Positions 32,546 through 40,932 of a stretch of DNA of 64,000 nucleotides are shown here, piece after piece. Origin of the DNA: RUG563 sp045590215 (lineage in GTDB: Bacteria > Bacillota > Clostridia > Christensenellales > Aristaeellaceae); the NCBI GenBank assembly GCA_045590215.1, contig JAZNQO010000044.1:34881-98880 (forward strand). Reading direction: 5' to 3'. The notes under the pieces were generated by a model. That model did not search any database. It saw nothing but the letters and a program-made list of their open reading frames with translations, and had not been told where the DNA came from. The position numbers and the translations under genes were made by a program. Numbering within the stretch: position 1 is the stretch's first letter; every line of letters starts with the position of its first letter.

Positions 32546-32565
32546 AAGTGCCCCGAAAGGCACTT
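32546..32565 (-). terminator. Terminator of the signal peptidase gene
   Basis: AAGTGCC (32546-32552) and GGCACTT (32559-32565); on the minus strand TTTTTTGAG follows. Four bases after the lepB stop codon. Confidence 0.8.
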
Positions 32566-32569
32566 GATG

Positions 32570-33100
32570 TTATAATCCGTTCAGATAGAATAAGCCAAAG
32601 CGGCATTGCAAAACGCCCGTAATATGCTGCACATTCACCGTGCCGAAATACCGGGAGTCCACAGATTCCGGCCGGTTATCACCAATCACAAACACATGGC
32701 CTTCTTCCACCGTGCAGGGGTAGGCAAGCGAAACGCTCTCCGAAAGCGTTTCCCCCAGCACATAATCTGCTTCTTCCATTTCGCCGTTGATATACAGCTT
32801 ACCATCCCGGATATCCACGCTATCCCCGGCCATGGCTACCACACGCTTCACATAATACTCCCCGCTGGGCAGCGAAACGGACACGATATCGCCCTTCTTG
32901 AGTTCCTTATACATCCGGTTATAGAGCACCAGATCCCCATCCTGCAGGGTGTTCAGCATGGAATTGCCGTTTACCACAGAAATGCCCAACACAAACTGGA
33001 AAATGAAAAACAGCGCAGCCCCAATCAGCAATATCCGCTGCCCCCAGCGCATCAGCCGCCATTTGCGGCTCTTGTAACGATCCGTAAATTTCTTAGCCAT
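32570..33100 (-). CDS. lepB: Signal peptidase I
   Basis: A 176-residue type I signal peptidase, which cleaves Sec and Tat signal peptides outside the membrane. A basic N-terminus and one membrane helix (ILLIGAALFFIFQFVLGISV) are followed by the catalytic Ser in NGNSMLNTL, the catalytic Lys in YYVKRVVAMAGDSVDI, and box E IGDNRPESVDSRYFG. Length fits Gram-positive SipS-type enzymes. AAAGGAAAAG precedes ATG 33100. It has its own promoter and terminator. Confidence 0.95.
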   Translation of the reverse strand: MAKKFTDRYKSRKWRLMRWGQRILLIGAALFFIFQFVLGISVVNGNSMLNTLQDGDLVLYNRMYKELKKGDIVSVSLPSGEYYVKRVVAMAGDSVDIRDGKLYINGEMEEADYVLGETLSESVSLAYPCTVEEGHVFVIGDNRPESVDSRYFGTVNVQHITGVLQCRFGLFYLNGL

Positions 33101-33133
33101 GTTCTTTTCCTTTTCAAAATTCCTATCAATAGG

Positions 33134-33162
33134 ATTATACCAAATTTCTTTTCTTCTTTCAA
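33134..33162 (-). promoter_or_regulatory. Sigma-A promoter of lepB
   Basis: TTGAAA (33162-33157), 17-base spacer, TATAAT (33139-33134). Confidence 0.85.
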
Positions 33163-33225
33163 TCCCATGCCGGGCATCGACACATACTTTTTACGCTCTT
33201 TCCATCTTCCCGGCTGCTTGTTTGG

Positions 33226-33771
33226 TTATTCTTTTAAGTCTCCGGCAGGGATAGCCGCATCGTCCCATACCTGCACTTCGATATAGGTATATTTCTCTTG
33301 CATTTCCTGCAGCCATCCTTCCATGCCCTGCTCATGCGCTTTCATTTTTTCCTGCAATTCAGAAAGCGTCAGCATAGTGATGGTACCGTGTCTTTCCAGC
33401 GTGCTCATGCTATCCCCCAGCGTGAAGCTCACCTGTTCTTCGGGCAGGCCTTCCAAGGGAATGCGAATCAGCTTGCCTTCCCCAAACCACCGAAACAAAT
33501 ATTCACTGCCGCCAAGCACAAACGAAAGCGGATGCTTTTCCTTGGGCTTGCCGCCCAGAGCGCAAAACATATCATGCAGCAGCGCATCCGTTTTCAGCCG
33601 CCTGGGATAATAATTTTCAAAATCCTTGAAGCGATAAAACGCCGTGGTTTCTGGGTGGGTATTCGATAGCTTTTCCGCCATGGAAAAAGCTTCCTCACGG
33701 GGTAAACGCATGATATTTTTCAGCGGCTGCAAATCCCTGTGGCAATAATGCTCCAGCCATAATCCTTTCAT
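33226..33771 (-). CDS. Conserved hypothetical protein
   Basis: A 181-residue soluble protein. The opening GLWLEHYCHRDLQPLKNIMR and the motifs FENYYPRRLKTDALLHDMF, KEKHPLSFVLGGSEYL and FTLGDSMSTLERHG resemble a family of uncharacterised clostridial proteins that I recall by sequence only; no function is known to me. It has no signal peptide or membrane helix. ATG 33771 is chosen for AAGGGTGG upstream; the frame continues 19 codons further. Monocistronic, upstream of lepB. Confidence 0.8.
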   Translation of the reverse strand: MKGLWLEHYCHRDLQPLKNIMRLPREEAFSMAEKLSNTHPETTAFYRFKDFENYYPRRLKTDALLHDMFCALGGKPKEKHPLSFVLGGSEYLFRWFGEGKLIRIPLEGLPEEQVSFTLGDSMSTLERHGTITMLTLSELQEKMKAHEQGMEGWLQEMQEKYTYIEVQVWDDAAIPAGDLKE

Positions 33772-33885
33772 ATAAAACCCACCCTTCCATGGAACAGTAT
33801 ACCAAATTCCTTCCGCTTCTTCAAGCACACAAAAAAGAGGCTTTGCTGCCTCTTCTGGGTGTCAAAGCCCCCCTGCGGATTACAC

Positions 33886-33909
33886 ATGAAGGGGCTGTGG
33901 CCCCTTCAT
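33886..33909. repeat. Perfect 10-bp GC-rich palindrome
   Basis: ATGAAGGGGC (33886-33895), loop TGTG, GCCCCTTCAT (33900-33909). No T-run. Its core AAGGGGC/GCCCCTT is the same as in the palindrome at 24773-24791. Confidence 0.75.
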
Positions 33910-33968
33910 ATATCCCCGGAATGGGTTTATTGACAGTCAAAAGAGATGTTTCTGCCTCTTTCCGATTT

Positions 33969-34217
33969 TTACAGCCTTATTTCCACATGTTCGCCGCTGC
34001 TGCTGTCCACTTCCAGCAGCACCCATTCCGGATGCGCCTTTTTATAATCCTTCAGTGTTTTGATCAGGGCATACAGCTGGCTGCCGTTATAGGGAATGCT
34101 ATCCTTATCCTTGTTCAGCACGGGAGCCAGATACGCCGTGCAGCGGTTCAGCAAAAGCCCGGTGGGCAAGCGCAGATTGAAGCGGCTTTGGCCGCCTTCC
34201 TTGATAACGATTTTCAT
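33969..34217 (-). CDS. Small protein, partner of the XRE regulator
   Basis: An 82-residue soluble protein of unknown function (KEGGQSRFNLRLPTGLLLNR; LYALIKTLKDYKKAHPEWVL). It ends in LEVDSSSGEHVEIRL, close to the EVEASDGTTVYVYVE end of the adjacent regulator, and both carry an R(F/I)-x-(L/V)-x-(L/V)P segment before that. The two thus seem to share one small alpha/beta domain. It starts three bases after the regulator's stop, with GGAG six bases before the ATG. Confidence 0.78.
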   Translation of the reverse strand: MKIVIKEGGQSRFNLRLPTGLLLNRCTAYLAPVLNKDKDSIPYNGSQLYALIKTLKDYKKAHPEWVLLEVDSSSGEHVEIRL

Positions 34218-34220
34218 CTT

Positions 34221-34721
34221 TTACTCCACATATACATACACTGTGGTGCCGTCGCTGGCTTCCACTTCCATGATATTGCCCATCACGCCTTTTTCCACCA
34301 TGTTGAGCACCTGCTTCAAATCAACGTTCTGCAGGGCGGCATTGCCGTTCACCTGCGGCATGGCCATACCCATTTCCACCGCCACCTGCACCAAGGCCAT
34401 GGGCACACTGATGCGCACCTTATCCCCATCGGGGCTATCAACTTTCATGCGCAGCATCATGTCCTTGATATCCTTGCGCTGGTCTTCCGGCAGGATGCGC
34501 ACGTCCGTTTCCGCTGCCTGCTTGCCGGACAGAAGCTCATCCACCGTGACGCTGAAAATTTTCGCAAGCGTGGGCAAGAGGGAAATATCCGGGCAGGTCT
34601 GGTCGTTTTCCCATTTGCTCACAGCCTGTGCGCTGATGCCCAGCTTTTCTGCCAGTTCTTCCTGCTTCATGCCCAATTCCCGGCGATATGCCGCAATTCT
34701 TCTTCCCAATGTTTCATCCAT
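34221..34721 (-). CDS. XRE-family transcriptional regulator with small C-terminal domain
   Basis: A 166-residue regulator. The N-terminal helix-turn-helix is clear (IAAYRRELGMKQEELAEKLG, then SAQAVSKWENDQTCPDISLL and ILPTLAKIF-like text ending SVTVDELL). After a linker, residues 90-166 hold a domain starting VRISVPMALVQVAVEMGMAM and ending VEASDGTTVYVYVE, which recurs in the next gene. ATG 34721 with AAAGGGG upstream is chosen over the frame start 33 bases earlier. Direct and inverted ACGGTTG repeats upstream may be its own operators. The function of the pair is unknown; similar pairs in Bacillota accompany membrane or stress genes, none of which is adjacent here. Confidence 0.85.
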   Translation of the reverse strand: MDETLGRRIAAYRRELGMKQEELAEKLGISAQAVSKWENDQTCPDISLLPTLAKIFSVTVDELLSGKQAAETDVRILPEDQRKDIKDMMLRMKVDSPDGDKVRISVPMALVQVAVEMGMAMPQVNGNAALQNVDLKQVLNMVEKGVMGNIMEVEASDGTTVYVYVE

Positions 34722-34779
34722 TTTGGTTCGTCCCCTTTCTTTTGATGGCTCCACTTTACCATCAAACGCCCCTCAAATG

Positions 34780-34853
34780 AACCGACTAACGGTTGTTTTT
34801 TATCGAATTTTGCTCAACCAATCGGGGAATATCCCCTCAACCAACGGTTGTTT
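34780..34853. promoter_or_regulatory. Operator-like repeats upstream of the XRE regulator
   Basis: AACCGactaaCGGTT (34780-34794) is an inverted repeat; CAACGGTTG (34842-34850) is a second palindrome. Both contain the direct repeat ACGGTTGTTT (34789-34798 and 34844-34853), 55 bases apart. They lie 60-130 bases upstream of the start codon. Confidence 0.55.
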
Positions 34854-34939
34854 GCCCTGTTTTTAGGGCTTTTTTGCGTTTTTTCCGCTTTCTGCCCCGT
34901 TTTTTCATTATAGCAAAAGAAGCTGGTTTTTGCAAAAAA

Positions 34940-34958
34940 GAAGCTGGTTTTCAGCTTC
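34940..34958 (-). terminator. Terminator of the diguanylate cyclase gene
   Basis: GAAGCTG (34940-34946), loop GTTTT, CAGCTTC (34952-34958); on the minus strand TTTTTTGC follows. The flanking AAGAAGCTGGTTTT is duplicated at 34917. Confidence 0.78.
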
Positions 34959-34967
34959 CTTCTTTGC

Positions 34968-36152
34968 TTATTCGCTTTCCTTGAGCAATTCTTCGTGATG
35001 GTTCTTTTTCACCCGATACAAGTTTTTATCTGCTTTTTTCACAAATTCGGGAATGGAGAAAATCTGGCCATCCCGGACGGAATAGCCGATGCTCACCGTA
35101 AAGTTATAGGGCAGCATGGCCTGATAATTGGCCACAGCAATATTTTCGTGAATGGTTTCGCAGATGTTTTGGATTTCTTCTTCCTTCTGGGCTTCGCCGA
35201 TAATGATGAATTCATCGCCGCCATACCGTCCAATGAAGAAAGACCGGGGAACCGACCGCTTCAGCACAGACGCCGTGCGTTTGAGGACTTCGTCCCCCTC
35301 CACATGGCCGTAATTATCGTTGATCTGCTTGAATTTATCAATGTCCACCATCAGCAAATACATGGATTTGATGGGCTGGCCCGGCTCCGCATGGGCATTC
35401 ATTTTGAAGTTCAGGTAATTCATAGCCTGGCTGCGGTTGCTGACCCCCGTCAGCTCATCAATGGTAATCCGCTGGTTTTGCCTGTTCACATACAGAACCA
35501 TCAACGCCAGCGTGTATCCGATGCAGAACAGCGGATAATCGTTGCCCCAAACAGCCTGAAGCACCACAAAGGGAATAATCAGGGCTGCAAAGAGGGCAAT
35601 GGTGATCAATTTGGCCCGGTGAATATAGAAATCCGATTTGTTAATTTTCAGCAGTGCCATCACGGAAGGATACAGCAAATACCCCATGCAAATTAAAGGA
35701 TGCAGAAGGAACAGCGGCCCCCGTTGATACTCATTCATCCCGTTTATGGAAAACAGCCAGCCTGTTGCGCCGGTCAGCACCACGAACACAATCAAAAAAA
35801 CCATGGGAATCATAGCCCCAATAATTTTTACCGGGCTTTCCAGCCAATTGCTGTTTATTGCCCTTTGGGCGTACACAAACCAAACCCCGGCCACGCAAGC
35901 CTGTGAAATGAAATAAATTTCGTTCACCATATAGGAGATACTGATCATATAAGCCCCGTCCTGGGTATACAGGGAAGCGATTCTGGTGAGCATATCGCTG
36001 ATGCAGATGATGATGCTGCAAATAATCAGCCAGCGGAACAGCTTGGTCTGCTTACGCATATCAATCTGAAGATTAATAAAAACCAAAAGAACGCCCTGCA
36101 CCAAGCAAGCAAAAATAAGGATGAAAATATAGAGTGAATCCTCCAACAGCAC
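34968..36152 (-). CDS. Membrane diguanylate cyclase (GGDEF)
   Basis: A 394-residue protein with six or seven N-terminal membrane helices (residues 1-215) and a complete GGDEF domain: DELTGVSNRSQAMNYL, VDIDKFKQINDNYGHVEGDE and GRYGGDEFIIIGE. The active site is intact, so synthesis of c-di-GMP from GTP is expected. No RxxD inhibitory site is present five residues before GGDEF (RSFF occupies it). GTG 36152 is used, with GGGAGG eight bases upstream. It has its own promoter and terminator. The membrane part resembles a seven-helix sensor whose ligand is unknown. Confidence 0.92.
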   Translation of the reverse strand: MLLEDSLYIFILIFACLVQGVLLVFINLQIDMRKQTKLFRWLIICSIIICISDMLTRIASLYTQDGAYMISISYMVNEIYFISQACVAGVWFVYAQRAINSNWLESPVKIIGAMIPMVFLIVFVVLTGATGWLFSINGMNEYQRGPLFLLHPLICMGYLLYPSVMALLKINKSDFYIHRAKLITIALFAALIIPFVVLQAVWGNDYPLFCIGYTLALMVLYVNRQNQRITIDELTGVSNRSQAMNYLNFKMNAHAEPGQPIKSMYLLMVDIDKFKQINDNYGHVEGDEVLKRTASVLKRSVPRSFFIGRYGGDEFIIIGEAQKEEEIQNICETIHENIAVANYQAMLPYNFTVSIGYSVRDGQIFSIPEFVKKADKNLYRVKKNHHEELLKESE

Positions 36153-36238
36153 TTTTCATCCCTCCCTCAACACAAAAGTAACTAATATTCCGCCGGTTAT
36201 TTTCCATCCGAACGCAATAGCATCAACTAATAATATAC

Positions 36239-36267
36239 ATTATACAAGAGATTATACATTTTTGCAA
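36239..36267 (-). promoter_or_regulatory. Sigma-A promoter of the diguanylate cyclase gene
   Basis: TTGCAA (36267-36262), 17-base spacer, TATAAT (36244-36239); leader of about 80 bases. Confidence 0.82.
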
Positions 36268-36270
36268 GCA

Positions 36271-36306
36271 AAAAGCACCGATTTTTGAGCACAAATCGGT
36301 GCTTTT
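36271..36306 (-). terminator. Terminator of the transketolase operon
   Basis: AAAAGCACCGATTT (36271-36284), 8-base loop, AAATCGGTGCTTTT (36293-36306); T-rich on the minus strand. Confidence 0.88.
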
Positions 36307-36340
36307 CCTTATTTATTGCATTGCTTTCTTCAAATATTGA

Positions 36341-38320
36341 TTACTTGCCCACAACTTCCTTGGCAGCCTTCACCACGTTTTCCACAGTGAAGCCAAATTC
36401 CTTGAACAGGATGCCGGCAGGAGCGGAAGCACCGTAATGGTCAATGCCCAGAACCTTGCCATCCAAGCCTACAAAGCGATACCAAGGCATGGTGCATCCG
36501 GCTTCCATGGCCACACGGGCACGCACGGCAGAAGGAATGACACTTTCCTGATATTCTGCGGACTGGGCAAGGAACAGCTTCATGCAAGGCATGGAGATAA
36601 CACGGGCATCAATGCCGTCCTTCTTGAGTTCAGCCTGTGCGCCCATCACCTGTTCCACTTCGGAACCGGAGGCCATCAGCAGCACGTCCGGGGTTTCCTT
36701 TTCGCTGTCGGAAATCACATAGCCGCCCTTCATGGCAGCGCAGCCGCTGTTTTCATACTGGGGCAGGTTCTGACGGGTGAGCACCAAAGCGGTGGGCAGA
36801 CCGGCGGTGAGGGCCGTCAGCCAAGCAGCGGTGGTTTCCTTGCCGTCGGCAGGACGCAGCACCAGCAGGTCCGGCGTAGCACGCAGGCCGGCCAGGTGTT
36901 CGATGGGCTCATGGGTGGCACCGTCTTCGCCAACGCCGATGGAGTCATGGGTCAGCACATAGGTGACGGGCAGCTTCATGATGGCGCTCATGCGCATGGA
37001 ATGCTTCATATAATCGCTGAATACGAAGAACGTACCGCAGAAGACGCGCAGACCACCGTGCAGGGCGATGGCGTTGCAGATGGCAGCCATGGCGTGTTCA
37101 CGCACACCAAAGTGCATGTTGCGGCCGGCACGGTTTTCTGCGCTGTAATCGCCGCCTTCTTTGATGTAGGTGAGGTTGGAGGGGGCAAGGTCAGCACTGC
37201 CGCCAACCAGGTTGGGCAAAAGCTTGGCAAGCCGATTGATCATCTGGCCAGAGGTAGCACGGGTGGCAATCTTGCCTTCCCACTGCCACAGCTCATCGTT
37301 CATGACCACATCTTCAGGCAGCTCTTCAGTATGCCACAGATCCCATTCTTCTTTCAGTTCGGGATACTGCTTGCAGTAAGCGGCAAACATTTCGTTCCAT
37401 TCGCTTTCCGCCACTTCGTTCTTCTTCATGAGGCTCTGAATGTATTCATACACTTCAGGCAGCACATAGAAGCTTTCTTCGGGCATGCCAAGGTTCTTCT
37501 TGGTGGCCAGCACGTTTTCTTCGCCCAGGGGGGAGCCGTGGGAGGATTCCTTGCCTTCCTTGGCAGGGCAGCCGAAGCCGATCTTGGTGGGGCAGATGAT
37601 GAGGGTGGGATGCTTTTCGTCCTTCTTGGCTTCTTCCAAAGCGTTCAGCACCTGTTCGGGATCGTTGCCGTCCGTCAGGCGGATCACCTGCCAGCCGTAA
37701 GCTTCAAAGCGCAGGCCCACATTTTCACGGAAAGCGATGTCGGTATCGCCTTCGATGGAGATTTCGTTGTCGTCATAGAGCAGGGTCAGCTTGCCCAGTT
37801 CCAGCGTGCCGGCCAGAGAAGCCGCTTCGCCGGAGATGCCTTCCATCAGGCAGCCGTCACCGCAGAAAGCATAGGTGCGATGGTCTACCACGGGGAAGCC
37901 GGGCTTATTGAACTTGGCAGCCATCATGGTTTCGGCAATGGCGAAACCAACCGCATTGGCAACACCCTGACCCAGAGGGCCGGTGGTGGTTTCGATGCCC
38001 ACGGTGTGGCGATATTCGGGATGGCCGGGGGTCTTGCTGCCCCACTGACGGAACTGCTTGAGGTCGTCCATTTCCAGGCCGTAGCCGGTGAGATGGAGCA
38101 TGGTATACATCAAAGCACTGGCATGGCCGGAGGACAAAACAAACCGGTCACGGTTCTTCCAGTTAGGATTCTTGGGGTTATGCTGCATTTTTTCCATCCA
38201 CAGGGCGTAAGCCATGGCAGCCATGCCCATGGGGGCACCGGGGTGACCGCTGTTAGCCTTCTGTACGGTGTCGGCAGCCAGAACGCGGATGGTGTTCACT
38301 GTCTTCTGACGGATATCCAT
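36341..38320 (-). CDS. tkt: Transketolase
   Basis: A 659-residue thiamine-diphosphate enzyme that moves two-carbon ketol units between sugar phosphates in the pentose phosphate pathway. Seen in order: SGHPGAPMG (His for catalysis), SSGHASALMY, TTGPLGQGVANAVGFAIAE, the ThDP motif GDGCLMEG with NEISIEG, the pyrimidine domain GVREHAMAAICNAIALHGG and THDSIGVGEDGATHEPIEHL. Length is normal. ATG 38320 has AAGAGGAGG upstream. It is the last gene of the DUF2461-phosphomutase-tkt operon, 16 bases after the phosphomutase. Confidence 0.97.
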   Translation of the reverse strand: MDIRQKTVNTIRVLAADTVQKANSGHPGAPMGMAAMAYALWMEKMQHNPKNPNWKNRDRFVLSSGHASALMYTMLHLTGYGLEMDDLKQFRQWGSKTPGHPEYRHTVGIETTTGPLGQGVANAVGFAIAETMMAAKFNKPGFPVVDHRTYAFCGDGCLMEGISGEAASLAGTLELGKLTLLYDDNEISIEGDTDIAFRENVGLRFEAYGWQVIRLTDGNDPEQVLNALEEAKKDEKHPTLIICPTKIGFGCPAKEGKESSHGSPLGEENVLATKKNLGMPEESFYVLPEVYEYIQSLMKKNEVAESEWNEMFAAYCKQYPELKEEWDLWHTEELPEDVVMNDELWQWEGKIATRATSGQMINRLAKLLPNLVGGSADLAPSNLTYIKEGGDYSAENRAGRNMHFGVREHAMAAICNAIALHGGLRVFCGTFFVFSDYMKHSMRMSAIMKLPVTYVLTHDSIGVGEDGATHEPIEHLAGLRATPDLLVLRPADGKETTAAWLTALTAGLPTALVLTRQNLPQYENSGCAAMKGGYVISDSEKETPDVLLMASGSEVEQVMGAQAELKKDGIDARVISMPCMKLFLAQSAEYQESVIPSAVRARVAMEAGCTMPWYRFVGLDGKVLGIDHYGASAPAGILFKEFGFTVENVVKAAKEVVGK

Positions 38321-38336
38321 GTTAGGTGTCCTCCTC

Positions 38337-39839
38337 TTACTGTGCAATGTAATTTTTCAGATTACCAAAGTCGATACCCTCGGCGTTTTCCAGCACTTTA
38401 TATAAAGCACTCGCCATATATTTCACGCCGCCTTCCACATCGCTTTCGATGTTCAGGGGCAGAACCGGGTCATGAACGGAAAGGCGAAGCAGGAACCAGC
38501 CGTTATCCATTTCGCCGTCCAGGTCAAAGCTGATGCGCACGCCTTCCCGGTTATCGGGGGCAATGTGCCAGCCGGGCGCAAACGCCGCATATTCCATCAC
38601 CTTTTCGATGGCCGCCCGGCCAATGGGACGGAAATCGGCTTCGGTGATGTTCAGGCGGATTTCCACGCTTTCCTTGGGCTCTTTCAGGCCCTCCAGCATG
38701 TCGGAAAGGCTCTTGCCTTCCTGCTTGAGGCGCATGGCCTCGCAGATCAGCACCGTCACCAGATACATGCCGTCGTCCAGGAAGTGGTTTTCCCGCAGTG
38801 CCGCATGGCCGCTGGTTTCGATGGCCAAGGGGCAGTCAATCCCGGCTTCGTTGAGGCGCACAGCCTCGTCAATTACGTTACGGTAGCCTCTCTTATAGCG
38901 GTAATGCACGCCGCCCCATTCCATGATGAACCGAGCCAAGCCGGAAGAAGTAACAGAGTCCGTCACAATCGTCGCCCCGGCTTTTTTGTCCAGCAGAATG
39001 GCGGAAATCAGGGCGATCAGGCGGTTGCGGTTGATTTCCTTGCCGGTGGCATCCACGATAGCGGCGCGGTCACAGTCCGCATCGAAAATCACGCCAAGGT
39101 CCGCCCCGGCCTTCACCACAGCACCGCTCACGGCCTGCATGGCTTCGGCATTTTCGGGGTTCGGCACATGATTGGGGAAACGGCCATCCGGCTCTAAGAA
39201 CTGGCTGCCTTCCACCCACGCACCCATATCTTCCAGCAGGTTCGCATAGAATCCGCCGGCACCGTTCCCGGCATCCACCACCACATGCAAGCCCAGCAGC
39301 GGCTTTGCCACATCGGTGTCCAGACCCTTTTGCACACGCTGCTTCAAAAGGTCACAGTATACGGGCAAAAACTCCCGCTTCTGGATGGGGTCACAGCCGC
39401 CAAGCAGGGGCAGTTCGCTCTCGGCGATGGTGAGGATAGCGTCCAGATCCTTGCTGTCAATGCCGCCGGATTTGGTGAAAAACTTGAGGCCGTTACGGTC
39501 AAAGGGGTGATGGCTGGCGGTAATCATAATGGAACCGTCACATTCAAACCCTTCCGTAATCAGGCTCATAAACATGGCAGGAGTGGTACACAGGCCATAG
39601 CATTCCACCCGTGCACCGGCTTGCTGACAACCTTCCGCACAGGCATCCAGCAGCATTTCGCCCGTCAGACGGCTGTCCCGGCCAAGGGCCACACGGGGGT
39701 TATCCACGCCTCTCTGGCGCAGCCATTCCACGAACGCTCCGCCAATCCGGCTGGCCGCAGCCGCCGTCAGCGTTGCATTTTCGCCCAGTGCTTTTCCCCG
39801 CACGTCCGTGCCGCTTTTGAGTGCACGCAAGTTCGTCAT
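38337..39839 (-). CDS. Phosphohexomutase (phosphoglucomutase/phosphomannomutase)
   Basis: A 500-residue alpha-D-phosphohexomutase, interconverting hexose 1- and 6-phosphates. Domain 1 has the phosphoserine loop MITASHHPFDRNGLK, domain 2 the Mg2+ loop DADCDRAAIVD, domain 3 the sugar-binding ETSGHAALRENHFLDDG and domain 4 the phosphate loop around DNREGVRISFD. Length fits the ManB/AlgC-like group with a slightly long C-terminus. The start ATG overlaps the DUF2461 stop by ATGA. Substrate choice between glucose and mannose phosphates cannot be made. It could supply sugar nucleotides for the polysaccharide locus. Confidence 0.93.
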   Translation of the reverse strand: MTNLRALKSGTDVRGKALGENATLTAAAASRIGGAFVEWLRQRGVDNPRVALGRDSRLTGEMLLDACAEGCQQAGARVECYGLCTTPAMFMSLITEGFECDGSIMITASHHPFDRNGLKFFTKSGGIDSKDLDAILTIAESELPLLGGCDPIQKREFLPVYCDLLKQRVQKGLDTDVAKPLLGLHVVVDAGNGAGGFYANLLEDMGAWVEGSQFLEPDGRFPNHVPNPENAEAMQAVSGAVVKAGADLGVIFDADCDRAAIVDATGKEINRNRLIALISAILLDKKAGATIVTDSVTSSGLARFIMEWGGVHYRYKRGYRNVIDEAVRLNEAGIDCPLAIETSGHAALRENHFLDDGMYLVTVLICEAMRLKQEGKSLSDMLEGLKEPKESVEIRLNITEADFRPIGRAAIEKVMEYAAFAPGWHIAPDNREGVRISFDLDGEMDNGWFLLRLSVHDPVLPLNIESDVEGGVKYMASALYKVLENAEGIDFGNLKNYIAQ

Positions 39840-40543
39840 ACCTTCCCTCCTGATTCTTCATCCATTTGGTTCATAGCTTCGTCCACACAGCCTTGCAGCA
39901 TCTTATACACCGGCATCAGCCTTGCAAAATCCCCATACACCCTGTCGGCGATATTGGGCAGAAAGGCATCCGTCACATGCAGATGATTGCGGCTGATATA
40001 GATGTCCCGTTTGAGATACAGAGGCTTCAAAACCTCCGGGATGTTTTCCGGCACCGGCATTTTTTTCCATTCGTTGCCGCCGATGGAGAAATCGTTTTTA
40101 TGCAGCATTTTCACCATCCGCAGATAGTCTTCCGGCCGTGCCTGCATTTTGCGGCGCATCACGTCCATCATGGGCCGGTTTTCGCCCCATGTGCCCAGCC
40201 CCCAGCTGATAAACTCCGGCCCCAGTTCAAACCAGAAATTGGGCATGCCGTCCTTATCCGTTGCGGCCTTATGAAAAATAAGCCACAAATGATCCCGGTA
40301 AGGGGATTTATCTCTGGAAAAGCGGATATCCCGGTTGATCCGGCTCAGGCACTTATGGGGACGGATTTCCAAATCCTCATCCAGCTTTTGCAGCCTGCCC
40401 CCCACATCGTCAATAAACGCATAGAAGGGCTCCCGAACCGTTTTGATATAACGCTCCCTGTTTTCATCCATGAAGGCTTTGCTATTGTGAAAACGCAAAT
40501 CCAGAAAAAACTGGATGGTCTCCTTTTTGAAGCCTGTGAACAC
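39836..40543 (-). CDS. DUF2461 family protein
   Basis: A 235-residue soluble protein of the DUF2461 family (also TIGR02453), whose function is unknown. Family landmarks: FFLDLRFHNSKAFMDENRERY at the start, CLSRINRDIRFSRDKSPYRDH in the middle (split here as RINRDIRFSRDKSPY), and GLGTWGENRPMMDVMRRK. GTG 40543 has AAAGGGGAG eight bases upstream. It is the first gene of an operon with the phosphohexomutase (ATGA overlap) and transketolase, but that context gives no firm hint about its role. Confidence 0.88.
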   Translation of the reverse strand: MFTGFKKETIQFFLDLRFHNSKAFMDENRERYIKTVREPFYAFIDDVGGRLQKLDEDLEIRPHKCLSRINRDIRFSRDKSPYRDHLWLIFHKAATDKDGMPNFWFELGPEFISWGLGTWGENRPMMDVMRRKMQARPEDYLRMVKMLHKNDFSIGGNEWKKMPVPENIPEVLKPLYLKRDIYISRNHLHVTDAFLPNIADRVYGDFARLMPVYKMLQGCVDEAMNQMDEESGGKV

Positions 40544-40579
40544 TTGGGAAGCTCCCCTTTCTCAAACCTATACAGATAT

Positions 40580-40608
40580 ATTATAATCCATTCCGCCCCA
40601 TAATTCAA
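40580..40608 (-). promoter_or_regulatory. Sigma-A promoter of the DUF2461-phosphomutase-tkt operon
   Basis: TTGAAT (40608-40603), 17-base spacer, TATAAT (40585-40580). Confidence 0.82.
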
Positions 40609-40657
40609 GCGCATTTATGCGCAAAATGACCCCTCTTTCTCTTATAATTCTCCGCAA

Positions 40658-40693
40658 AAAACGGGCTGCTCCGTAATGGAAACAGCCCGTTTT
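40658..40693 (-). terminator. Terminator of the frr-polC-copZ-like operon
   Basis: AAAACGGGCTG (40658-40668), 14-base loop, CAGCCCGTTTT (40683-40693), then TTTGCGG on the minus strand. It lies 22 bases after the small metal-binding protein gene. Confidence 0.85.
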
Positions 40694-40714
40694 CTTTATT
40701 CGCAATTTTTGCGT

Positions 40715-40909
40715 TTATTCGATGCCCGTCACCTGAAAGCCCAGCTCTTCAATGGCTTCGGTGATGGCTTCCTTGTCGGCGATTCCTTCCACGGTGCAAA
40801 TCTTCTTTTCCAAGTCCACCACGGCCTTTTCTGCACCCAGATCGAACATAGCGTTTTCCACCTTACCAGCGCATCGGATGCAGTGCATCCCTTCCACATG
40901 AATAGTCAT
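40715..40909 (-). CDS. Heavy-metal-associated (HMA/CopZ-like) small protein
   Basis: A 64-residue HMA domain with the ferredoxin-like beta-alpha-beta-beta-alpha-beta pattern and the metal site GMHCIRCAGKVE (CxxC). CopZ-type proteins carry Cu(I) to P-type ATPases or repressors. The C-terminal ELGFQVTGIE is typical. GGAGG precedes the ATG. It follows polC by 23 bases and precedes the operon terminator; no copper ATPase or CsoR gene is nearby. Metal identity is inferred from the family only. Confidence 0.9.
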   Translation of the reverse strand: MTIHVEGMHCIRCAGKVENAMFDLGAEKAVVDLEKKICTVEGIADKEAITEAIEELGFQVTGIE

Positions 40910-40932
40910 TTTGGTTTTCCTCCTTTATTGTT

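Noticed and set aside
36437..38533. Long plus-strand open frame of about 700 codons
   Set aside because: It is antisense to transketolase; the biased codon use of that gene removes stops from the opposite strand.
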